Source of the DNA: [Phialemoniopsis] sp. UDSM-2020
Taxonomy: Eukaryota; Ascomycota; Sordariomycetes; Thyridiales; Thyridiaceae
NCBI GenBank assembly: GCA_018873225.1
Contig: JAEILZ010000001.1
Span: 7,006,001 to 7,070,000, forward strand
Direction of reading: 5' to 3'
Length of the DNA stretch: 64,000 nt
Shown here one piece after another: positions 42,937 to 52,360 of the stretch (its first letter is position 1; every line of letters starts with the position of its first letter). A model generated the notes under the pieces. That model saw nothing but the letters and a program-made list of their open reading frames with translations. It had not been told where the DNA came from and did not search any database. The position numbers and the translations under genes are program-made.

Positions 42937-45900
42937 TGACGGGGTCTGGAATTTAAAAAAGAAAGTTTTAGCATACCAAAACTTGATGTCGCGGCTACGG
43001 TATGGACGAGTGGTGTTTATGATGCGATCTAGACCGGCTGTACTTTTTTTCCTTATCACCATATTCATGGTGACAGAGAGGACGGACAGGATAGAACTTG
43101 GGTATTGACTAATGAAGTTATGATCATGTTTGACGTCCAAGATAGAGTACGGTGTTGTTCCGAGGGGCTCTACTCTCGATCGATGTGTGTCACATGCAAA
43201 CAGACCATCCATCCCCTTTTACAAGTCGCTGCTTGTGTCCATCCAAGTTGTAGCGCTGGCTGTTTATAGAGATGCACATCCAAACCCCATAAATGCCTTG
43301 CTCAACTTTCTTGATTGTTAACTTGTTGTGACTGGACAGCGATGAGGCTCGCGACCAACCAGGCTCAGGGGCTCGTACCCCTGAGACGAGAAGACATGAG
43401 GGCCGTGCAGCGCCTCAAAGGAATGGACTGACCATGCGAGGAGGACAATTGTTTAATCAAGCTACTTGGAATAGTCAAGAGTTACTGCGTGAGCAGCGAG
43501 CAGTGGGTTGATCAAGACATTGGATGTACAGCTATGACAAGAAGTATCATACCATATTAATTCAGCCGTCTTATCCTGTTTTGGATGTTGTTTTTTGCCT
43601 CTCCCTTTACTGAGCATGAAGTTTTGATTTCTTTCCTTTTTTGGGATGATCATTTTGTCTCGTACTTCCTACTTGAGATTCGGTCTCATCCAACAACTAG
43701 CCCCTAGGACGTAATGACTGTCTTTGCGTCTACATCCTCTGCTAGATATTTGACGCCCGAACAAATCATAGAGACGTTTCTGCCTGGGGAGAAAGCCTTG
43801 CGCTTCAGTGACCTATCATTGGCGGCAATATATGAGTTACCTCAAATAAAAGCAAGTCATCTACGCCGCAGCACGATGGGTTCGACATGCCTGCAATTCC
43901 GGCATCGAGCAGGGGTCTCGTACATCGTCACTGAGTGTTGCCGGAGGCCACTTGCGTCACTTGGCCACGGGGGACAGGCCATCGACAACTTACTCCGTAC
44001 AGTTAGTCTATGAAGTAAATACAACCTGAAGGGTCTTCCCTGGTTCGCCTGGCGAGCTGAAACGGCCATGTCCAGGGGTACAAAATTAGCTGACCACCAG
44101 ACTTATGTGCATACGTACATGTCTGGTGCTTCTCGAAGAGCCCGGAAGATGGCGGACCGGGACCCCTTTCAGGCTAGTAGCCAAAATCAATGATTGAACG
44201 AGATCGATTGGGGCCAGGGCAAGCAAGCCCCGAGGCCCACCGCCATGCATCAATCTCGGATTGTACGGCGGGCGGTAAGCTGAAAGACTTCATAATTATT
44301 CCCGTACTTTTGTACATGAAGCTCATTTAGTCTGTGACAAGTTGTTCCGGAGGCAGCCCTGCAGGGTCCATGGGTGCGAGGCGAGTGGGGTGAAGCTGTG
44401 GTGCCCCCCCTGTAGATCCCCTCGACGCCAGTGGTCAGCGCCCGCAGGCCTGAAACGCACCTAGAAAACCCGGAAATCTCCATCGGGCAAAGTCTCGAGA
44501 TTGGGCGAGCCATAGTGCCATGGTCTTTTCTTGGCTTCGTCCCACCGACCAGGGTTGACAGCAGGAAAACCCCAACGTCTTTTGAGTGGCCCAATGGCCC
44601 AGGGCAGTCCAGGGGGTTGCGTCAAGAGGACTCGAGGGATCTTCAGCACAGCGGCAACAGCGTGGCTTTTGTGTCGCAAAGCGGTGACCTGTCATTGATT
44701 GCAGGTGACGACGCCCCTGGCTAACCCCCCCTGCGTAGATCTCCCTTGATTCTTTATTCAGACTTTGAGTGAGCATCGCTCGCTGCATCATCACGAGCAT
44801 GCCACAATGAATGCATAACGAAGGTATTTGCACGAATGTGCGTTTCCAAGAAAAGAAACAAACCAATGCAGGACAGAGCAGACTATCGAACTAGAGGACG
44901 CGGTACGCGAACTTTTAGCAGCATTTGGAAATCGGGGCTTGAAAAGACACCAAAACGACGCGAACTTGTTGAGGAATTCGTGCATCCAATCCCATTCCTC
45001 CCTGCCACCCCGTCTAACTTGACAAGTCCATAGCACACCACAGCACACCACAAACACTCTCAGTGCTGTCTTCATTCCCTGCGAGGATCGTCGACCAGAA
45101 TCACAATTAGAGTTCATGATGGGGGTTCCCTCAAGATTCTGAAGGGGAGGGTGTGGTCAAGATGATGGGATCATGTTCAGACAGGGGGCCAGATGATTTG
45201 GTACCTTACTTTATGCAATGTATTGCTTATGCAGTGGGAGACGCAGCCCGCAAGCAAGGGGGGCGGGCTTCCCCTTGACTCTGGCCAGACATTGGGTACA
45301 TACAGTATGTAAGTATTTTTCTATTCTTCCCAATGCATTCAACCTTTACTCTGAGCTCTGTATGGATAGAGGGCATGTAGGTTACCAAGAGGCAGTGAAA
45401 AGCATTCTGATGATGCGTGATCCTGGTCAGCGATCATCACCAAACGCCGGTCCTGGGTTCACCATCTCTACTGCCCACTCTACTTCGTACCAACCAACCT
45501 AAGTAGAGGATAGCAAGATGGGGCGGGAGACGTCCCGACAGCGTCGCCTTAACTCGGTAGAAACGGCAAAGGCGGCGGACTGATGATGCTCGCGATGGCT
45601 CAAGAAGGTGGCTCTCTGTCGCCTTTTTGTTCATGATGGAGAGCAAAGTGGTAGTTGTCCAGAGTGGCTGGCATTGGTACCCGGCATTCCACACATGCCA
45701 CATTCCAAGATCAGACTCAAGACAACCTGGAACTCTTGAAAGGCCAAGCCCAAAACCCACTCACCCCCCCTGCCTTGGGACTTGGGGACATCGTCCCGTC
45801 GTCGAGCTATGCGATGCTAGCCCGCCTGCTTGCCCGCTTGCCCGCTTGCTCCTGGATCGTTTGGGTACCTGAGTATCCACTCGAACCACTCCGCCTCCTC

Positions 45901-46551
45901 GCTCCATCACGCATGCCTCTCTCATGCCTCTCTTTCCCTCTGTCTCTCTGTCTCTTACTTCTCTTCCCCTCTCCTCTCCTCCACTCTCATTTTTGACAGT
46001 GGCCTTCCCGACCTTCCTTTAGGACTTCCGTTTCCACATCGTGACATTCTTTTTCTGCCATCCCGGCTTCGTCTTGCCTTTTCTCGACTACCGGCTGCTT
46101 TGATCTCACCCTCAGTCGTTCATTCTCTCTCTTACAGACAAACATTCTCAAACCGATTCCTTCCTTTCGTGTGAAGTGTGTGCAGCCAGGGTGCAAGGAC
46201 TCTACCAATAACCATACCGGCGACCATCAACTCTCCTCATACGACGTGACACCAGCATTCTTGGTGACTTGTGTGTTCTTGTGTACACACGGGATACGAG
46301 CAGGACCTCAGACATCTGACGAATCTTACGAAGGCCATGGGCTTTGTCGTCACACGCTGACACACCGGCCTGTATTCCCTCTTGTCTTTTTTCTTTCCTT
46401 CCTTCTTTTCGTCTCGAAACCGCGGCTGGCTCCTCTTTTTGGCCCTTTTGGCCCATACTCACCGACAAGGCGGATAGCGACTCCGTCCCTCGACCGTTGA
46501 TCAACTCGATATCCCGACACATCAAGACCTCACCCGCTCAAAACCGACGCC
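42937..46551. other. 3.6-kb gene-poor stretch upstream of the CFEM gene
   Basis: No recognisable gene. Frames at 43714-44013 and 44435-44866 have no protein-like features I can name. From about 45750 to 46550 the plus strand is strongly C/T-rich (runs such as TCTCTTTCCCTCTGTCTCTC), suggesting a long leader or promoter for the CFEM gene. A tandem GCCCGCTT-type repeat lies at 45821-45852. Confidence 0.4.
45821..45852 (+). repeat. Short tandem repeat, GCCCGCTT-type unit x ~4
   Basis: Four imperfect copies of an 8-nt unit (CCGCCTGCTT, then GCCCGCTT twice, then GCCCGCTTGCTCC) stand head to tail in a non-coding, pyrimidine-rich region. Confidence 0.6.
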
Positions 46552-47773
46552 ATGCTCGTGAGGCACTCTTCTCTCTTGTTCCTATGGGCTTCAGCCGCCA
46601 CCATAGCCAACGCGCAAGCTATCGGTGATCTTCCAGGATGTGGGGTAAGTTTCTTGATGCTATAGACTCGCTCGAGCCCTGCGGGTTGCCTCTACGCGTA
46701 CGAGGAGACGTTGAGTCGGTCATGTGCCCGAGCCCGGGTCGTGCGCAGGCACAGTCCATCTTGTAGCCGAGAAGAGCCATCTAGCTGACACTGCATGTCT
46801 TTAGCAAACGTGTATTGCCCAGGCCAACGACAGGAAGGCCGCGCTTGGCTGCGACGACGGCTCTGCGGCGTGTCTGTGCGCCAAGCCGGACTATCACAAC
46901 TCGATCAATGACTGCGTAGCGCAATCCTGTGCTGCGGACCTGCGCGACATTGTTCTCAACTATGTGACCAGCACTTGTGCCGGTAAGTCCCTCGTCTGGC
47001 CTGGCTCCGGCCGTCCCTTTGTCATTCTCAACCGTGGAGGCTGACACTCCTACCAGCGGCGGGCGCAGCCCCAGCGGCGACCACTCCGGCCCCGGCAGCG
47101 ACTCCCACGCCAGCTACCTCGGCGCCTGCTCCGGCCGAGACTACGCCTAGCAGTGCTCCTCCAGCGGCCACGCCCAGCACCAGCGATGTGCCGAGCACGA
47201 GCAGCCCGACACCTGTCCCGACGGCAGAGAGTACTTCGTCCACCCCGGTTCCGAGCTCAAGCTCTGCGCCGAGTGTCGCATCGAGCTCGGCAAGTAGCTC
47301 AATTGTACGTGTAGATCCCTCACGCCTCTTCCTCACTGCCAGTGCATGACAGCTGACTGTTCGCGAAAAAGACCACATCGGCCGGTGCTGCCGCCACCAC
47401 CAGCCCATCATCCGGTACCTCCACCTCGGCGTCGAGCTCCGCCACGTCTGCCGCCTCGACATCAACGTCGGAGCCCGCGCCAGCCGCCGCGGGACTCAGC
47501 ACCGGCGCCAAGGTGGGCGTCGCCGTGGGCGCCTCCGCCGGCGCGGTGGCCGTCATCGCCTTGGCCGCCTGCGTCTTCATCACCCGACGACAGAAGCGAC
47601 GTGGCACTCCCCCGGGCGGCAACCGTTCGTACCACATCTCGGATCCGATGCCGGGTTCCGGTCGCGACTATAGCGGCTGGTCGGATCCCGAGGGCCACTC
47701 TTCGGAGCTGGAGATGAAGTCGAGGAGGTACGAGGACATGCTGCCCAGGCAGACACCGCGGACGATGGTATAG
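46552..47773 (+). CDS. CFEM-domain membrane protein
   Basis: Exons 46552-46644, 46805-46982, 47057-47304 and 47372-47773 give 306 residues. A signal peptide covers 1-21. The CFEM domain has all eight cysteines at 30, 34, 47, 54, 56, 68, 73 and 89, with family-typical spacing (LPGCGQTC, CLC, 15 residues before the last Cys). Asp48/Asp49 stand where the haem-ligand Asp is found in Csa2/Rbt5-type CFEM proteins. A long Ser/Thr/Pro/Ala stalk follows, then one transmembrane helix at ~221-245 (VGVAVGASAGAVAVIALAAC) with a basic RRQKRR stop and a ~55-residue cytoplasmic tail. CFEM proteins act in haem/iron uptake, adhesion or host interaction. A membrane helix with tail rather than a GPI signal suggests a surface receptor or anchor. 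The last acceptor (AAAAAG) is weak, so that border is less certain. Confidence 0.87.
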
Positions 47774-48234
47774 CGAGTGCTGGCGTGGGACGAATGTCGG
47801 GCAGGAATGGGGAATGTCAATGTATCCGGCTACCAGGGCGGACGTTCTTGCTGAGGGAAAAAGCAAGACTTAGAGATAGGGAGGGGGTAACCCTGTGCAG
47901 CAGGGCTTGTGGCTTGCAACTGACAAGACTTGCAGGTCAAGGCGGGAGCGACGTGCTTCCAAGCAGTCCTCCCTCGCTTTTTTTGCCGTCACATACTATT
48001 ACAACTCTATGGTTATGATATATAGAAGGGGCTAGTCAGCCCCGGGGAAGCTATTTTTGGCGCAATGGAACTGCTGTGTATAATCCACACAAATCTTCTT
48101 TTCTAAACCGAGTAGTGTACAATGCATTTGGGCTAGATGATACAAGGGTGTTTTTATATATCTATCGTGACAGGTCCTGGCGGCTCGGGGAAAGAAGAGA
48201 CTTGCTTTCCATCCCCAGCCCTTTGCCCCTCCAA
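47774..48234. other. Convergent intergenic region
   Basis: 461 bases between the convergent ends of the CFEM gene and uL22m. T-rich and AT-rich segments at 47977-48150 are likely 3' UTR/poly(A) signals for both. No gene seen. Confidence 0.45.
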
Positions 48235-49399
48235 TTACCACGAGTAATACGGCCTCTGAGCAGTGACTGGCCGGTTCGGCAGGTGAACCCAGGGTCCCTG
48301 GCGCGCCTTCTTGGCCACCCGCTCCTCGTGCTCCCTTATTCTCGTCTTCTCTTCCTTGATCACCATGGTGATGGCTGTGCGCGAGTGACTTGGTCAGTAA
48401 ATGTACAAGGGGCTTTTCGTTACTCGGGAAATCAGGGTGCAACTCACATGTCGAGGGGCGAACCATCTTGTTCGCCCGACCCCGAGCACGATAGTCGATC
48501 TTGAAGCCTCGCGGCGGGCCCTTGCCTACCCAGGCCTGGTCGACGTATAGCCTGGTCGGGTCCTCGATGGACATCCACTTGCCGTCCTTGGTCTGGATCT
48601 TGACGGCCTCGGCGGCGGCGGCGTCCTCGGACACCTCGCCGCTCACCTTACCCAGGCCCATGCCGCGCTGGACGACGGCTTCGTCGCGGGCCAGCTCGAG
48701 CTGGTACTTGACCTCGCGGGCCATCTTCTTCTTGCTGAAGCGCATCTGCACGATGGCGTCGTCGACCGTCTTGCCGGCGATCTGGCGGGCGAGGTGGACG
48801 AGCTTCTTGGTCGAGGTCGGCAGGTTGTCGCTCTTGCTCTGGTGGCGGCGCTCGGTCCTGGCGATGCGCTCGGCGCGGGTCTCGCGGTCAAAGGGGTCGA
48901 GCCCCCGGTGCACGCGCCGGATGACCATCTTGCGCTGCCACCGCACGCGGCTGCGCGGGTCCGGGTCCACGGCGCGGGCCAGGTGCTCCTTGACCATGGA
49001 GGCGCCCGTCAGGCCGGTGGGCTCAGCACCCGGCCCTTGCTTCTGAGAGTCGCCGCCCTCCTGGACCTCGCTGGAGAAGATGGAGTCGCGGCCCAGGTTG
49101 GGCTTGCTGAGGCGTTCGGCGAGGGACTGCCGGCTCGAGGCCTTGGTCAGGTCGTTGGCGAAGGCGCCGGCGGCTTCCTTCTTGTTGGAGGAGCCCCACG
49201 AGGCCCAGGAGCCCCATGATATGGAGCGGGACTGCAGTGAGAGGGCCTGGAGGGAGGTGCAGAGGGTGTTTGGTACGGTCGACGGCCGGATCGTCGTGGC
49301 GGCTAGAAAGGGTCGATTAGTTAAGCCAATTGATTTAAACTTTGTTTGTTTTAACGTACCGGTCCTGAGGACCCGCCTCGATGGCAGATGTAGGCTCAT
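48235..49399 (-). CDS. MRPL22: Mitochondrial ribosomal protein uL22m
   Basis: Exons 49360-49399, 48448-49302 and 48235-48374 give 344 residues. The N-terminus MSLHLPSRRVLRTAATTIR is a typical matrix-targeting sequence. The uL22 core spans roughly 185-320 (STKKLVHLARQIAGKTVDDA, MRFSKKKMAREVKYQLELAR, then WMSIEDPTRLYVDQAWVGKG and RARGRANKMVRPST). The last exon supplies SITMVIKEEKTRIREHEE and the end QRPYYSW; without this splice the frame runs into unrelated sequence. The protein lines the polypeptide exit tunnel of the mitochondrial ribosome. It is divergent from COX9, with 325 bp between start codons. Confidence 0.92.
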
Positions 49400-49724
49400 T
49401 GTGACAGCTGCATCAAGAGAGACAGCCAGAGCAGCGTGCACGAGAGCTTGAACTTTGTCGAATGGACGAGACTCGAGAGGTCCCCTGTGAACATGAAATC
49501 TTGCAGTGGTGGCCCGTGCACTCACCCAGGTACCAATGTGCAGGTGCGTTCACGTGACACCACTCATTTCTGCTCTAGCGCCGGCTCGAAGCGAATCAGG
49601 CCATGGACGATTCCAAGCTTCTCCAATTTCCTCAGCAGAGCACCAACTTCGTCCTATTCCCTCGTCCGCATCACAACACCACCCACGGTCTCTAGACGAA
49701 ATCACCCGCCGAAATCTATACGAA
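49400..49724. promoter_or_regulatory. Bidirectional promoter of uL22m and Cox9
   Basis: 325 bases between divergent start codons of two mitochondrial genes. A CACGTGAC element lies at 49552-49559 (E-box core CACGTG), and CCAATTTC occurs near 49624. These are candidate factor sites only. Confidence 0.45.
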
Positions 49725-50249
49725 ATGGCTGTCAAACCCGTCGTCGGCGTACGTTTTACCCCCCCAGAGCCCGTCGCCGGCCGCCAATGGCTCGTGCCGG
49801 AGCGGCTCGGGAATCGGCTCGAATGACAAGCTCTTTTGCATTGCCGGTCAGCTAACAAGGAGGACAGATGCTTCGCCGCAACCTCATCCTCGACCTCGGC
49901 ATCGGCCTTGGTAAGCCATATCTCTCTCACTATGGATCAATTGAGCTCCTCGGCGCATCGGCGGCGAGCTGTGCTGGGGCTGTCGCCCGCCAGCGAGGGG
50001 TGGCATGATGTCTGAACAAAATCGCTAACTTGGTTATTCCTTCAACAGGTCTTGGTTTCGCCATGGCCAACGCTTTCTGGTACGCTCCGTAGCGACAATA
50101 CGCATCTGCATCCCGATGAAAGGGGAGCATCACGCTGTCTAACACTTATTGTCCCATCTAGGTACGGTTACCACCTGCCGCGCACCAACCGCCGCGACAA
50201 CTACTACCTGAAGGTCGAGGAGGAGCGGGCCGCGAGACTGCAGGGTTAA
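49725..50249 (+). CDS. COX9: Cytochrome c oxidase subunit 7A/Cox9
   Basis: Four tiny exons, 49725-49748, 49868-49910, 50049-50079 and 50162-50249, give 61 residues (yeast Cox9 is 59). The sequence MAVKPVVG|MLRRNLILDLGIGLG|LGFAMANAFW|YGYHLPRTNRRDNYY has the family's single transmembrane helix (about 13-33), followed by the conserved YGYHxPR block and the charged end YLKVEEERAARLQG. All splice sites are GT-AG and phases agree. It is a nuclear-encoded small subunit of complex IV in the inner mitochondrial membrane. The gene is about two-thirds intron. Confidence 0.9.
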
Positions 50250-50672
50250 AACCCGGATTGAACAGGGACTGGAGGGCTTATTGAAAAGTGGCCATGATAG
50301 AGAGTGCGAGCGGGCTTGTCATCGTCGCGCGAGGAAGGGGTGTTTCGATAGGACGTAGACGCTGAGGTCGTCACCGGTGCGTTTGGCAACACCACGCACC
50401 GGTCCTGCAAATACCATTGCATTGTGAAGAACAAGCGTGCCTGATTTGGTGGAATGATTGTTTCTGATTTCAGCTTCGAACGAGCTGTTGCGGAGATGCA
50501 CTGCCTATACCAGCGTTTCCCCTGTGTCATGTCGTGCAACTAGTGTAAACCCCTCGTGAAATCATTGTTGCAACGATCCATGCACATCTCACCGACCTAC
50601 GTGGTCAATACTGATTGAGACACTGCGTCGCGATGGCACGTTTTGCGCTTCTCTCTGTGCTATCATGACTAA
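50250..50672. other. Convergent intergenic region
   Basis: 423 bases between the ends of Cox9 and Som1; no gene seen. Short frames on the minus strand have no recognisable content. Confidence 0.45.
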
Positions 50673-51219
50673 CTACGGCATCGACTTGCCGTCATGCCAC
50701 CTCGTCGTCCAACCTTCATGGACTTCATGGCCAGCACCCAACGGTTCAACGGTGCTCCCGCTATCTTTCAGTCCCTCCCAGGCTGTCGTTTCCACTGTAA
50801 AACTGCCATTGTTGTCCTGACATCTGCCGTGGTGATGAGTCGTCAGCCGTGTCGACTCCAACTAGCCAAAATGGAAACCACGTGAGGGGCACCAAATGCC
50901 TCCCGCCCAAGATCATTGCCCGGGCTCAAAAGCCACAAACTCTTCTCAGAACCCCATAACACACAAGCAAACAAGATCCGGAGTGCTATCACAGGGAGAC
51001 TCACCTCCGAAACAGCCGCTGCACAGGCCAGCACCGCACGGGGCTGTTGCGCTGCTCGGGCCGGTCGACGAAGCAACTGTACTGCACCATCGACAGCAGC
51101 TCGCACGCGCTCAGATCGACGTCCCGCCCGTCCGGCGTCTTGCGCTTGCGCCCCTTTGTCGTGAGCTGGACCTTTTCCGGTAGTTGCGACGCCGGGAAGC
51201 TGTGGCAGGGCGGCGCCAT
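50673..51219 (-). CDS. SOM1: Mitochondrial export protein Som1 (inner membrane peptidase component)
   Basis: Exons 51005-51219 and 50673-50823, with a 181-nt intron (donor GTGAGT, acceptor GGCAG), give 121 residues. Motifs typical of fungal Som1: MAPPCHSFPASQLPEKVQ, LSACELLSMVQYSCFVD, NSPVRCWPVQRLFRRCQD and SFTVETTAWEG. The cysteines (Cys39, 49, 64 and 74 by my count) sit where Som1 proteins keep theirs. Som1 works with the Imp1 subunit of the inner membrane peptidase, which removes export signals from proteins such as Cox2 in the intermembrane space. Its start codon is 33 bp from that of the divergent RAD51-like gene. The C-terminal ~30 residues are not conserved in my memory of the family. 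Confidence 0.75.
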
Positions 51220-51252
51220 CGCCGGATTCTGTTCCTGGGAAAGGTGCAGGCG
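51220..51252. promoter_or_regulatory. 33-bp gap between divergent start codons
   Basis: Only 33 bases separate the ATG of Som1 (51219, minus) from that of the RAD51/XRCC2-like gene (51253, plus). Promoter elements for each must therefore lie inside the other gene, or the start of one is misplaced. Confidence 0.4.
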
Positions 51253-52360
51253 ATGGAGGCTGCGGTTGGACGGCGCGTCTTGGGCGAGGTTGAGGAAGCG
51301 AGCCTTGACGAGGTAAGGTTCTGTCTTGCTTTCTGATACTACGCCGCTCGATTTTTACCTCCCCTTCCTGTCTCGGGATCTTTTTCCTCTTTTCACTGGT
51401 GGTGAATGGCGGAAGCGAACAGCACTTCTGGTCTGATGGTTGTTCAACCTAAACCTTATCGCTCCTGATCCGATAAGCATCTCACTGAACAACCCGGTCT
51501 CATGCTCACGACATGCCTAGATCTTGACATCCTTTCGCGCCTCGCTGACCGCGATCTCGGCCGGCCACGCTGCCGCCGAGGGTCGCGAGCCTGCCATAGA
51601 CCGCACAAGATTACGAGAGGTTGCTTCGTTTCCGATTGCGGCACTGAATGACCAGGTTCAACGTCATCATCGGGCGACCCAGTCACCGACGCTCTCGGTC
51701 ACGGGCCGGCATCTCCCACTGGTCTACAAGCTTATTGCTACGCTCGTGGCCCGCCCCCACAGCAAGGCCGTCGTCGTCATTGACCTCGAACGCCGCTTTG
51801 ACGTGTCGAGGGTGCTGCAGTGCTCGCCCTACGAGGAGCAACCAACAGCGCAGTCAGGAGCCGAAGGCGGCGACCGTGACGCTCACGAGACTACTACTAC
51901 TACTGCTACTACAGGTTCTACGGGCGTGGATGCCGGCAGCGGCGCTGCCGGGCAGACCAACACCATCCAGGTCGCTTTGGCAGACCTCAATCACATTCAC
52001 GTCTATCGCCCGGCGCGCAGTCCACAGACCCGGGTCGCCGACCTGGTCGCCGCCGCGGAGCACCGCATGCTCTACAAGGAACACGGCAGCCGCCATCGGG
52101 AGTGGTGGGGGACGATCGTGATCGGGCGCGGCGGAGGGCCTACTACGGGGCCCGGCGGCGTCGACGTGGCCGTCGAGGCCGGGTGGAGGGGCTGGCTTCA
52201 TGTGGCCGCGCGCGAGCCCACGAGCTTCGGCTCCTGCCTGAGCCTGGAGGAGGCCGTGCTGGAGCGCGGGCGGAGGCAGCGGGCGGCGGCGAGCAGGCAC
52301 CACCAGACGTGGGTGGCCAGCTCCGTCTGGGGTCACTTTGAGTTCGCCGAGTCGTCGTAG
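51253..52360 (+). CDS. RAD51-superfamily protein, XRCC2-like, with a degenerate P-loop
   Basis: Exons 51253-51312 (MEAAVGRRVLGEVEEASLDE) and 51521-52360, with a 208-nt intron, give 299 residues. The core resembles fungal XRCC2-type RAD51 paralogues: KAVVVIDLERRFDVSRVL (Walker-B-like strand with Asp), DLNHIHVYRPARSPQTRVAD, AEHRMLYKEHGSRHREWWGT and the end VASSVWGHFEF. The Walker A position (~80-92) reads VTGRHLPLVYK and lacks a GKT/GKS, so ATP binding may be lost. XRCC2 paralogues help RAD51 in homologous recombination. A low-complexity Thr/Gly insert (TTTTTATTGSTG) sits near residue 150. The 5' exon is less certain than the main exon. Confidence 0.55.

Noticed and set aside
48032..48447. C-terminal extension of the uL22m frame without splicing
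   Set aside because: Splicing 48375-48447 restores the conserved uL22m end, whereas read-through gives unrelated sequence.
50824..51004. Possible C/D snoRNA in the Som1 intron (ATGATCT...CTGA)
   Set aside because: C box is imperfect; no internal boxes and no recognisable guide.
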